In this document: one piece after another, positions 1 to 11,600 of the stretch
Layout: each line of letters opens with the position of its first letter
Numbering within the stretch: position 1 is the first letter of the stretch
Translations under genes and position numbers: made by a program
Notes under the pieces: generated by a model
Databases searched by the model: none
Told to the model about the DNA's origin: nothing
The model's input: only the letters and a program-made list of their open reading frames with translations
DNA from: Kryptolebias marmoratus
Lineage: Eukaryota; Chordata; Actinopteri; Cyprinodontiformes; Rivulidae
Length of the DNA stretch: 64,000 nucleotides
Assembly (NCBI RefSeq): GCF_001649575.2
Contig: NC_051449.1
Location: 19,665,432-19,729,431, forward strand
Direction of reading: 5' to 3'

Positions 1-22
1 GTGCCTGGAAAATCGTATCTAC

Positions 23-3000
23 CTCATTCTGCAGCTGGCTGACTCTGACAGACAAGTTGAGAACGAGGTGAGTCACGTTCTCTAACTGGCCCTGCAGCAA
101 CTGAATGGATTCAGTCTGACGCAGGTCCTACAGGGAGAGAGACAAAAACAACAACAACCAACTATATTCACTGACATGCTTTGTGGTCAGTTTTCAATTA
201 GCATATATTTATTTATTCTACATTTATCATGTACATCTGTAGTCAGACAGTGGATTTATAGTGCATTTGCTGTTCTGCACAAAGAAAACATAACACTTTA
301 CTAATTCACAACTCTAGTCCCTGGCTGGGCTTTTCAAAGCTATGATGTTATGGCCAAACATTCAAAACTTGGGCTTAAATTCTTAGTAATTTGGTAGCTT
401 GGTAATTTTTACTCTGAACCCATAATTAAAACGTATTGGGGAAAAAAATGAGACAAAAAGCACGCCGCATCTCTGCATGGCAGCTTATCTTTGCTTACCT
501 GCTCCTCTGCTAATCGGGACGTGTTCTGGAGCTTAATGATGGTTTTGTTGAAAGCTCTTTGCATCTCCTCCATCTGCTTCCGATACCTCAAATTAAGAAA
601 AGAAAATTGGAGAAGACTTAAAATCACCCTATACTCAAGAGTTCAAAAACAGAGAACAGTCTCCTCCTGTGTTATTATTTCTAATAAGGCTGCTGATGCT
701 TATTGGCACCCACAACACTAACTGTTCAAGACTCATTTTTTTCCTGATAATTTTTGATTTGCATCTACTCCTGCAGCTTTAAAAAACCCTTCCAAAAAGT
801 ACATCAAAATATGGATCAGGAATAGTGTGAGATGACTTTTGGACACATGGTGTAGACAAAATTAAAAAAAAAAAAAAAACGAAACTATAAAACATTTCCA
901 CATACACAACGATGGAGTTTTGGTGAGAAAAGCCAGCCTGTTTTGGAGTTCTATAGCTCAGACACAGAGCGGTATTGGCACCCTTCAACATTTCTCCAGA
1001 ACGTTTTTAGGCGTGTCACTGTGCCTCACCTCTGGCTGAGCTGCTCCAGGTAGCGCCCGCTGAGCGACATGTTCACCTCCAGAGCCTTGATGCGGTTGTT
1101 GAGTCTCATGAAGACGGACTCTTTCTGGTTGGAACTGTGCATCAGGTTCCCGTTCTGCTCTGTACCATTGAAGGGCTCCGCATAGATGTCTGAGAGGGAT
1201 GGTGAGGTAGGTGAAGAGGCAGTTGGAGGAGAGGGATGAAACAGCTGACCACTGCCGGCTGAGGATGTAGAAAAGTCTTCTGCGTGCTCCTCCGTTATCG
1301 TATCTGTCACAGGCGTGAGGCTGCCAGAGGGCTGAGGCTCTGTGACGGCGTCTGCCACAGAGGGGGATACTTCAGTGGAAGCTGGGATTATTTCAGACAC
1401 GACTGCTGGTTCGGCCTGATCTTCTACAGAAGACGAGGAGGTGGAGGAGAGAACTGGAGCCTGAGGCATCTTCTCTTGGGTCTGGATGGGAACATTTGTT
1501 TCTTTTTCAGGAGCGTCAACATCAGGCTTCTCCTCTGTTGGTGCTGCTGTTGGTTCGTCTGCTGAGACACTGATAGTGGGTTTTACATGAGCAGAGCTGC
1601 TGAGAGAGGCTGAAAGCTCCACATGTTTCTCCTCAGGTGGTGCACCCTGGCTCTTTTCTGGCTCCAACGTCTTTGCTGGTTCCTCAGAAGACAGCTTTGG
1701 TGTTTCCACAACAGGGGTGGGTTCGATGAAGGACGATTCAGTCAAACTAGGTTTGGGAAGGTTCAAGCTCTGACTGGGCTCCAGCACAGTGAGCTCAGAT
1801 ACAGATCCCTCTGCGTTCCCTGAAGGCTGCCCCGTTTCTGATATGACTGCTTCACTCTCTGGCTCCTGCTCAGAGGCTTGTTCTTTTTCATGGGGTTGAT
1901 TCACCTCAGCGTCGTGTGGCTGAAGCTGCGGCTGAGGGCAAGATGAAGGGAGCGCGGGTAAGGGCCAGGTGGGTGTCAGGATGGTAGGGATGATATTAAG
2001 CGTTCTGTCTATTGTTTGGCATGACCTCTTTTTGGATAGCGAGGCTGAACACTGCTGCTGAACAAACTCCTGGAAGGAAGCTGCACATGAGCACAAAGAA
2101 GAAGAAAATGGAGGGCAGCATTTGAGGTCGTCTTGATGTCGCTCATGATGATCCTTTGCGTGTCTGTCTTCATCCACCTCCTCTTTGTCCAGGAGAGTGA
2201 TTGTAGAGCCAATTGGTTGTTCTTCATCCTTCTCTAGCGGGATGACTAGTTTCTCCTCCTCTGGGGGGAGCTCCTGTTCACATTTATCAGTAGTTTGTGT
2301 TTCTGACTCAGCTGTCTCAGTTGGAGAAGAAACCTGCACATCTTCAGTGTCTAGACTGAAGGGAAACGAGAACAATGTTAGATACGATAAAAGAAGACCA
2401 CGTGATAAACATTAAAAGTTAAAGCACTCCCGTCAACTGTCCCAACCAACCAGAACGTCAGAAAATCTTCCAACCCAGGTCAGCAAAGCTAGTTGCATCA
2501 AACCCAAAAAGACTCAAAGCAGGAACTGCTGCCAAAGGTGCTTCATCTCAAGACTAAGTAATGTGATATTTCAGCTTTTTATCTTCATTAAAATTATAAA
2601 AAACATATAAAAATATATTCTCACTTTGTCAATATGGAGTACTGGGTGTAGATTAATGAAAACAATAAAGATTTTAAACAATCGTGACATCTTACTACAA
2701 CCTACTAAATTGAAAAAAGTAAAGGAGGTCTAAAAACGTTTTGAAGCCAATGAATTTCACCAAAGCTTGTTGGGTGTGTAAAAAAAAAAAAAAAGCCGTA
2801 CTCACACTGCAGTGAGGTTAGTTGTGACAATCTTAGTGGTGGTTTCAGGTTGTTGTGATGGCTCAGTGAAGTTCCCTTCTTGCGATGAGAGGTTGCCTTA
2901 AAATGAGAAGGAAACATTAGTAAGAATGAGCTGTAAACATTGTTTAATTACATCCTTTATCAACACTGGGTGACCCACCGCACACCAGTACACTGTATAT

Positions 3001-6000
3001 TACTAATAAATAATTTACAGTAGTTAGGAAAATAGCAGCGAGTGTCTTGTTCATACCAGAGTTTCCCCCGAGAACATTGACAGCAATATTGTTCACCATG
3101 TTCAAAATGGCATCTGAAGAAAAAATGCAAACAACAAAGTCACAAGTTAATAGATCACTAACCTGGATATAGGATAAATGTGCTCATCTTAAACATAAAA
3201 TATATATTCATTAAAAAATGTATTCAATTAAAGACCTGTTGCTGATCCAATCAGATTATTGGATTCCCCAGGTGAAACTCCAGGGGGATAATCTGCAGAT
3301 TATTAAACACATTCAAGGTTTTCATAACTACACAAAAATATCCATCTGGTAATAAAACTAAGAACTAAATTTAGAAAACAATCATAATACAGATAACTGG
3401 AACAATTGTATGTTTATGACGTACGTCGTCTTTGAAGTCTGATTCAAAGGGTGCATCAGGTTGTTTCGACAAAAAAAGGAACTGGAGGACTGAAAGTACA
3501 GTTCTGTCTCACCTGGGTCGTCATCCTGATCATCTGGTCTCTCTGAAGGATCAGCAAACTCCTCGTACTCTGCCATCATACTTGTGCCAAACACTCTGAC
3601 AAAAACAAGCCCGGTCAATTTACTGTTGTAAGATAAGATCTACAAAACTCACTTCATCTGTAACTCAGTTTATTTATATGGCACCACCTCAGGGCGCTGT
3701 ACAAAAACAATCATGTACATTGTAAAAAGCTATTTAGTAAATGTTATCTATCTGAGGAAGCCAGCAGATTGTGTTGAATCTTCCCTTTGTCTCAATCTCC
3801 CATCCTGAGCAGCATGATGGCAACAATGGAAAAGAAAAAAACTCCCTTTTAACAGGAAGAAACCTCCAGCAGAACCGGAACCAAAACCAGGTTTTCAAAC
3901 TAAAACCTGGTAATGTGTCATGTGATTTGCATGTTAAAAAGATATTTCAGATTTTTGAAGTGAGGTTCTGTGGAAAGGTTATCAATATATCACCTGTTGT
4001 ATATAGCTCTTGATTGACCTCAGTTTGGAGGAACAGAGTTAAATTCTGACTGGACTGATGAGCTAATGGCTAAAGAGGCCAAAACCAACTTCAACAAGGC
4101 CAAAAGCAACTCAAATCTCAAACACGTCATAGCAGTTCTTGCAAACGCTGTATTATAAACCTTTATGCCACAGTCAATTTATGCATTATGTGGATTTTTT
4201 CAAAAGGTATCATAATAATCCTGCTGAAAAGACAATAGGAATGCAAAATTGGCAGCAGGTTAAAGGTTTATAGATCACATAAATCATAATAAAATTTTTG
4301 AAATTCAAGGAGCTTTAAGATGGCAAATTCTAACTACCGTATTTTATGGACTATAAGGCGCACTTATATGACAAAAGTTCAGAAATGGACCATTCATTGA
4401 CAGTGCCTCTTAAAATCCAGTGAGCCCCGCTCAGAATAGCTGTTTGCTCATCAATTTGGTCAGAATTGAGCTCCATTTCACAAAAATAAATCTGCTTTTT
4501 TAAATTTTCTTGTCTGTTACATACCTTATGAGACTAAGAGGACAGAAATGTTCAGAGCCAAAGTGAGAGAGCAGTTCCACCTGAAAAATACAGACATGTA
4601 AATTGTGACTAGATTAGATTAAAATGTGAAAAATCCTACAACCAACACCCCTACTTTGAGTAGCACTTTTAAACAGGACACAGTGGATTTCGTATTGCAC
4701 ACAGGAACCAAACACCGATGAACAGACTGTCAGTGAGTTACTGTGTGAGTCATTAAGACAGAAGCAAATCAGAAGTTAATCGTGTGACAGAATGAGCTCC
4801 ATTTTGTGAATGAGTGATCATATGTATGAGATTTCAAATGTTCTTAAAGTGAATGTCTCAACATGAGAGTTGTGTTCAGGAATCTTGGTTAGATCCGATC
4901 AGGTTACATGATTAGTGTGCGAGGACAGAAGTCACAAATATGTTTTCGTTCATCCGACCACAGAGCACTACAAGAAGAGCAGGCTAACCTTTATGTACTT
5001 GGTGAACATCTGAAGCAAGGCAAAAAGAAGGGGAAAAAAGAGAGAGAAATTACAGATACAAGCATGCATTCAAAACAAGGACTGAACAGAGAATACTGAT
5101 TTAATCTGAATCCTTTCAGATGAAATTGTGTCACCATCTGGGCCGAGCTGCACTGCTGGTTTTATTCACAGCAATGAACATTATAAATAACACTAATAAC
5201 TGAGACAGGACAGTCTAATGACAACTCATATACAAACAGGTTGTAGTAGCTATTTAAAAACAATAAAATAGAAGGACTCAAACGTTTCATTCACGGGGAT
5301 TAAAAAGGAAAAGAAAACTCCCTGACTGGGTTAAAGGTTAAGCAGTCTACACCAGCGGAGAACACAGACTACAGTTTAACTAATAAAAACTAAATATTGG
5401 GCTCACCTTCACATATTTGGCATAAAGTTGCTCGTCTAAAGGGAAGCTCTGGACTGTGCGTTCATCCCTGGCATGAAAGGTTCCCAGTTTAAGCCACTTA
5501 TTTGTTGGGTATCTGAAAAATGTCATTTCATGCAACACAGTCAGTTCAGTGATATGAACACTGGGAAAATCATACATATTGAGGTCTACGGAAAAAACAC
5601 AGGCTGCGTCACTTAAATGTGATACCATCAAAATGTCTCTACTAGGATTTGTTACTTCTTATTTATTAAAAAATAACGCTATTACATGGTGATACATCTT
5701 GTTTTTATAGCCTTTTAGAAGATATACAGTAGGACAGTGAGTTGTAAAATGCAACAAAACAGCGAATGAAAAGGGGAGTGACAACTTTTGCTACCTAATT
5801 TTTAAATACTACTTATAGTACTACGTCAAAATGGTGGCGTTTCAGTGTTTACCTATCACTGATGGAGACAAGAAAGTCTTTAGGAGTGGACGAAAAAAGC
5901 TCAAAATTAGCAATGTCCAGCTGCTTCACCTGGATGGGCTCACAGAGCTCAATAATAAACCTGAACAACACGGAAACAGGATTAAAAGAATGCCCTTCAC

Positions 6001-9000
6001 ATGGAGATGAAAATTAATTTGTGAACAGAAAATACAAACTGTACCAGATTTTAGTACTGCATGGATTTAGCATGTACATGTCCATGTTCTCCTTCAATAT
6101 GGCTGAGGTGCTCTGAGGGGAAAGAAATTGGAGATGCATCTCAGTTTATATTTATTTACGTGTCAATGTTTTCTAAAAGGTATGAGAGAATGTACTTTAG
6201 CTTCTGGGTTAGCGCCGAGTAGCTTGGCTCCACATTCCACCGAGGCATAATTGTTAAAGTTCTTTTGGACTTTCTTCACAGTATGAGAACCGCCGTTGCT
6301 AGAGGGGTGAGTAGACAGTGCTGTTGAAGGGAAAAAAAAGACAACGTTACAGAAAGAAAACTTTGAAATAATTTCTTAAGTTTTGAGCTTTAAGTGCGAC
6401 AAGAATCAGCTCTAATTTCCGTTCTTACTCTTCTCTTTCTCCACCTCCATCATCTTCCGCTTCCACTCATCAAAAGTGGGGATGTCCTCGGGGTCTTTGC
6501 TGCTCGCAGGAGGATCCGTGTCTGAGGTGACAGGGGAACCGGCGTCCTGTCAGAGATAATGAGAACACGAGAGCTGGGACACATCCTCTGACAGAGGGAG
6601 GAAAATAGCTCGCATGGTGTCTGAGCGCCTCACCTGCTTGTGGGAAGTGTTGGCTTCCAGATGCTTAGTGCTGTGAACAGCTGGAGAACTCAGAGGGGGG
6701 TCGGTGAGGGTTTTGGTACCTGCAGTGTGAGCGTTGAAAGTGTTCTCCAGGAAGGGTGGAGGGCTGCCGTGACAACAATAACAAGCATTAATGTCTTGTT
6801 TAAGAGCGGAAAACTGGCCAAAAGCTCTTATTTTGAGGTTGTTCTTGGTGGTTTTTATTTAGAGATTTGTAAACGGTGATCAACTGTACCAACCTGTTTT
6901 TGTCATATGGGTTGTTCGCTTCTTCTGCACAGTCAAAATCAGTGGCCTCGGGAGCAGCTACATCATCTGCATCATTGGAATCACTGGAAAAAAAAAAACA
7001 ACACATTTTACCTAAGATATGTGCACAATAATTTGAGGCCAAGCAAACATTCTCTGTCTTGTAACAGATGTTTAAAGATAAATATTTTCAAAGACAGTAA
7101 AAGAAACCTGCCTTTTTGGGATGTCCTTTTGAGAGCTCGGGATGCTGGGATCATCGTGGTTTGGAGCAGGGAGACCAGAGTCAGTGAAAGGTGGCGGGGC
7201 AGCACAGTTTTGATGCTGAGACACAGACGAATCAGAATGGCAGTACTCAGAGCTTTGCTCAGGTTGTGAAGATCCTTTGTCTGCCTCCAGTTCAGCTTCT
7301 GGAGCAGCATTCTCTGCATCAAACCCCTGATGGAAAAAAAAACCCCAAAAGATATTGAAGTGGAACGCTTGATCCATTAACTAATGGGCGGATCAATTAA
7401 AAACCTAAAGCTGTAGATGTTCCAGACACAATCAATAAAAACAACAGGATAGTGTGGTGCATATGGATGCATTCTTGGTCTATATGTTAGTATTTTATGC
7501 ATTTATTACTAATAGTGACATCATTTACATTGCAAATCTCCAGTCTGCAGAGTGAATGAGGCTGGAAGATGACAACAAAAAAGAAGAACTGTGCACACTT
7601 CATTAGCTTCCTAAGACTGTATGTGTCTATTAATGTGTCCTAAATTTTAAAAAAGACCACTCTTCATGAGAAAAAAGTTCAGAAATCAGAAGTAGGATTA
7701 AAAAAAAATTTCTCTGAACCTCCGCATTCTGTTTTTGCTCCTCTTCTTGTGTCAGCTGCTCCAGGTTTGAGTGACGGTCTTCTTCCACTTTTTCATTTTT
7801 AGATGAGGACTGAGCCGGTAAGGCTGAGCTTTGCTCATTCTGAAAAACAGAAAAAAGTTTAACTTTTTTTTAAAAATGCAAATTAGCATCTACTAAGATA
7901 TAATTAGTATGGATCCAGGAGGAAAAAAGTGACATTTTGGTGACAGAAAGTAAACATTCACAAATATAAAAGCACTAGATAAACTATTGAACAATTCAGA
8001 TATTCACAAAGTGCACTTACAAGCACAAAAAACCGAGCATATAGTATCTTGAGGCATAAGGCAGATAGCAGTACTACAGAATACTGGACCGCTACCTTCT
8101 CAAGAGGAGTTGCTTTCTCTGGCTCCTCCTCTGAAGGGACATCCTGTGAAAACTCGGGCTTGTGGACCTCTGGGTGCAGCTCCAGGCAGCCGACATGGCG
8201 ACCAGAGTACCTGCAGAGGTGAAAGGCAACCACTGCTACACAGTCTGAACAAGGATTGCTTCATAATGTGCTATATAAACAATCCTGGGATCTCGAGCCA
8301 GGCGATGGGGAATTTATACACACTTTTATTGAGCAAACAATATTTTGTTTAAGACTAGAAGCCCTTCTGTAACAATAAAAAAGAGCTATAAAGTGTTACT
8401 TAATAATGTCATTTTTTTTTGCTGGGATCTGTTAAAATGCATCACTAGGTACATTTCCTGCTGTGAAAAAAAAAAGAAAAAAAAGCAAATGCACTACTTG
8501 GCTTTTTCAATATCCTTCACAGGAGACTTTAATTTTGACACATAAGAAAGTCTGGACTTGTTTGTCTCAAGAAAAAAAAAACATGTTCAATAACCCATCT
8601 CAACCAGCTTTTGGATGCTGATGATAACTGTGAAAGTTAGGACTAATGTGGATCTCAAGTTGGCTATAAATAAATAAATAACTGCCCTTCTGTTAAATCT
8701 CAAATGTGACCAAAGGAGCAGAAGAAAGGCTGGATTCTTTAGAGCAGTCCTTCCCAAACTTTTCAGCTTTCGACCCATAAATTAAAAGTGACAAAGGTGT
8801 GTGACCCCATCTATTGGCTGTTTAAATATCTAAAAATGGTAATGACCCTATTAAATATGAGCATAATGACTACACAAACAGTCCTAACATCCATTGTGAT
8901 TTTTTTTAAATCAATTTATGATTTGTATTTCAATTATGTCACAATTATGGTGCAAATATATCATAAAAACTAGGTTATTAATTGCAGGTTGATATCTGGA

Positions 9001-11283
9001 CCCCTACTTGGTGTTGGGTGACCCACATTGGGGTCCCGACCTTAACTTTGGGAATCATTGCTTTAGAGTACCCAAACATTTGACCAAGCCTTATGGACTC
9101 ATCCTAAGAACGCTGCTTGTACACTGTGCAATATCTGTAAACATGCTTTAATGTGTAAGTACTGTATTGTACTGAGATGCTGAACGTTTGGGAACCACAG
9201 TTTTAGAGGACCCAAACAACCTCAGATGACGCTGTCAAAAGAAATCTAATCAAATTTATTTATATAGCCCATTTAAAAATGGCTGCCATTGGCCAAACTG
9301 CTGTACACAAAACACTAAGTAGTAAAAAGATAATACTGAACACAAGAGACCATAAAACAACCAAAAAATAAAAACAAATGAAAACAGTAAAAAGTGATCA
9401 AGTTAACACAGTGATCATCTCTGTCATGGCAGGAAAACAGACCAAGACGCTTTAAGTCACTGTCATGGTGTCTTTTTAAAATCCAAAACTGATTTTTAAC
9501 ACAGACTGGTCCCCAGTCCAGGCCATTATTAAGATTTCACATCTTATTTGAGGTTAGGACTCTCACTGGACACAGTGCAAATACAGTGTTGGCTTTGCTA
9601 CCCACTTAACTTGGCAGATATAATATGAAACCTAAAGGGGTACGACTGGTGTTGAGGCATGACTCGATTAATTATTGACTTGCTGTTTAAAGGGAGACAC
9701 GTTGACCTTCCAGCATCAAATTCAAAGCAGCAGAATATGCTGGACCCTATTACACAACAAGATGCTTCAGTGCTGTTCATCGGCTCTGACAAGAAACAAC
9801 ACCTCAAACAGGAGCTCACAGGGTTCAGGCAAGAGTTGTGCATTTATACAAAAAACAATTCTGAACTACATGCTGCTGAGGACAGGAGAAACAGCATGAA
9901 ACATCTACTGTTCATACGACAGGACTGAAAAAGCTAACAGACTATGGTCATTTACCAGGGCAAACAGCGTCAGCAGCTGTAGCACTTCCCAAAAGTGGGG
10001 CATGTGATGTCACATTGTTGTGACATAAAATGTTACGATGCAGTCGTCTGAAACACTTATACTGCGCTGCAGAATCATTTCTACTTTCATTTTACTTAAT
10101 ACAAAAGTTATAGTATTATACCAAGAACTCCTTTCATACCTTACAAAGAAACTCTGTATTTTATTATTAAATCTAGGACAAATTTTACTTTATGTATTTC
10201 TTCATATATTACTATAATACTGCCGTGTAGTTTTAATTTTTTCTTTACCTGTTACAAGGGAAGAGATGAAGATACTTCCTTTCAGCTAGACCCCCAGGTT
10301 AAAATGCAAACCAACGAACTGTATCACATTTACAACCATAATACATTCACAATTAATCTGGGAGATTCCTATGTGAAGGGAGCTTTGTAGACGTTTAGAG
10401 ATTGTGTGATCTTTGGTATCTGAGCGACTTTGCACTCACCCTGTATATGACACAAATTTTAAATGCCAAACTAGTCTTTCCTCATGTCTGTTTAAGGAAA
10501 GGCAGGTGTTAGCAGGCCCTGCCAACACCATCAACACCTATCAATGAAAGATTACATCATAGCTGTCCCTCCCTTCTTTTTATCTGAAGTGCAGCAGTCA
10601 GTATTATAAAGTTACTATCCTCTAATATCACTGCTGTAATAATCCCACATAACCTCTCGCTGTTGGCTTAGCTGTTAAATCATCCTGAGCACAGGAACCC
10701 CGGGCTTTCCAAAGTGAGGACATGACTGCTATGAAAGGCCTATAATCCTGCCAGCTGCTAAGTCAGACCTGTGGCTAACATCGACTCTTGGACACTCAGG
10801 TTTACACGGATGTGCAGCAGCCTCAGCAGAGTATCTTTAGTCAGGTGTTCATTAAGAAAAGTCCCATTTTGCCCTTCTGTTAGTGTAAAAGAGTTTCACA
10901 CTCATGGTGGTAACAAAACTCCGCTCAGTCACGCATGTCACGGCTAGGTAATGCGTAATACCAGCTTAATGTGCTTCTTATCGAACTAAGTTAGTCTGTT
11001 TCAACTTTAGCAGCTGAAGCTAACTCATCCCGACAGGTCAGAGGTCAGCCAGGTGCCACATCACAGCCTAACGTCGTGAATGCTAGCAGCAAGCTACTCT
11101 GCCTAGTAAACAACGCTAAACAGCACAGGCCACATTAATATTTGTTTTTATTCACGGCGCCGAAGAATGAAGTGAGAAAACAGTGTTCTAAATAGGACAC
11201 GTAAAAAAAACAACTCACCAGCAGACTACAGCTACACATAGCGACACTGACACAATTCGCCACAACAGTTGTGTCATCTTCAT
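23..11283 (-). CDS. suco: SUN domain-containing ossification factor, 3' end outside window
   Basis: Type I membrane glycoprotein of the ER/nuclear envelope with a SUN-like domain; the mammalian protein supports collagen synthesis and osteoblast maturation. Exons, 5' to 3' on the minus strand: 11219-11283, 8096-8210, 7720-7839, 7112-7326, 6894-6983, 6634-6763, 6429-6546, 6196-6320, 6045-6112, 5853-5960, 5407-5512, 4989-5009, 4525-4580, 3513-3595, 3236-3292, 3057-3113, 2806-2896, 1030-2355, 499-586, 23-127. Phases agree across all junctions and give about 1048 codons. Residues 1-20 form a hydrophobic signal peptide ([20 protein letters not shown]). Residues about 285-460 hold the SUN module, including [34 protein letters not shown] and [19 protein letters not shown]. 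Residues about 542-983 are acidic and low-complexity, followed by the conserved [20 protein letters not shown] and a coiled coil. The transmembrane segment and tail lie beyond base 1. ATG 11283 was chosen; in-frame ATG 11277 is the alternative. Identification is secure; small exon edges are by eye. Confidence 0.95.
1030..2355 (-). other. suco: suco large acidic/low-complexity exon
   Basis: A 1326-base exon (442 codons) rich in Glu, Pro, Ser and Thr. It is poorly conserved except at its ends. The start contains a short hydrophobic stretch with Cys ([20 protein letters not shown]), and the last ~40 residues are nearly invariant ([20 protein letters not shown] then [14 protein letters not shown]). 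The acceptor that keeps frame with the preceding exon (2806-2896) is the AG at 2356-2357. Using the next AG, four bases further in, would give an immediate TGA. The exon lies on the lumenal side between the SUN domain and the coiled coil. Confidence 0.9.
3660..4250. repeat. Interspersed fish repeats in a suco intron
   Basis: 3665-3895 matches a common fish element whose body reads 'cctgagcagcatgatggcaa' followed by 'aacaggaagaaacctccagc'. Directly after it, 3945-4250 is a plus-oriented copy of the multi-copy family A described in the findings, with landmarks 'gttctgtggaaaggttat', 'cacctgttgtatatagctct' and 'gatgagctaatggcta'. Both lie in the intron between exons 3513-3595 and 4525-4580, and neither contains a gene. 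Confidence 0.6.
4525..6320 (-). other. suco: suco exons encoding the SUN/SLP1-like domain
   Basis: Six exons (6196-6320, 6045-6112, 5853-5960, 5407-5512, 4989-5009, 4525-4580) encode the conserved core shared by SUCO and yeast Slp1. Read in order they give [20 protein letters not shown], a [20 protein letters not shown] stretch, the [20 protein letters not shown] strand pair, [20 protein letters not shown], the [20 protein letters not shown] loop, MFTKYIK from a 21-base exon, and [19 protein letters not shown]. This is the part of the gene closest to the human protein, and it fixes the identification. The two paired Cys positions (ASVEC, NPC) and the FC near the end are retained. Confidence 0.93.
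8211..11218 (-). other. suco intron 1 with interspersed repeats
   Basis: A 3.0-kb intron. At 8745-9070 it holds a degenerate copy of a common fish repeat that begins like 'cttcccaaacttttcagctt' and ends like 'gggtcccgacc...tttgggaatcattg'. At 9240-9345 there is a second dispersed fish repeat ('tttatttatatagcccattt' ... 'gctgtacacaaaac'). The rest is AT-rich with no conserved coding pattern seen; the open frames at 9598-9928 look like chance. Confidence 0.6.
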
Positions 11284-11600
11284 CCCTCTCCTGCCGGGAC
11301 AGACATCCTCGCCGTACACGAAAGAAAAGTTTGTCCTTGTTTAGTTATTGCCTTCTCTGACAATACGACATAAATTCGCCAGCCGTGTCCCGCTAACTTC
11401 ACCGAGTTGGGTAAACTGTGATGCTAACCGCTGTTTCCTACTCACGCAGCCTGCTACCGAGCGTCAGAGCGAGTCGACGTCCAATCAGAAGGCAGCAACG
11501 CGGCTGCGCAGTTCAAACGCTCGGAGCGCGTGTTTTGTTGAACCTGGTCACCCGAAATATGCGGAGCTTATTTCACTCAAACCTCCATGACAGTCTCTGA
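11284..11600 (-). promoter_or_regulatory. suco: suco 5' UTR / proximal promoter region
   Basis: This GC- and CpG-richer segment just upstream of the suco start codon contains a CCAAT box (plus-strand CCAATCAG near 11481) and no clear TATA box, as expected for a broadly expressed gene. Placement is by position and composition only. The transcription start cannot be fixed from sequence. Confidence 0.45.

Noticed and set aside
9598..9928. Opposed open frames of 81-89 codons in suco intron 1
   Set aside because: No conserved motif, no splice context, and mutually overlapping on both strands.
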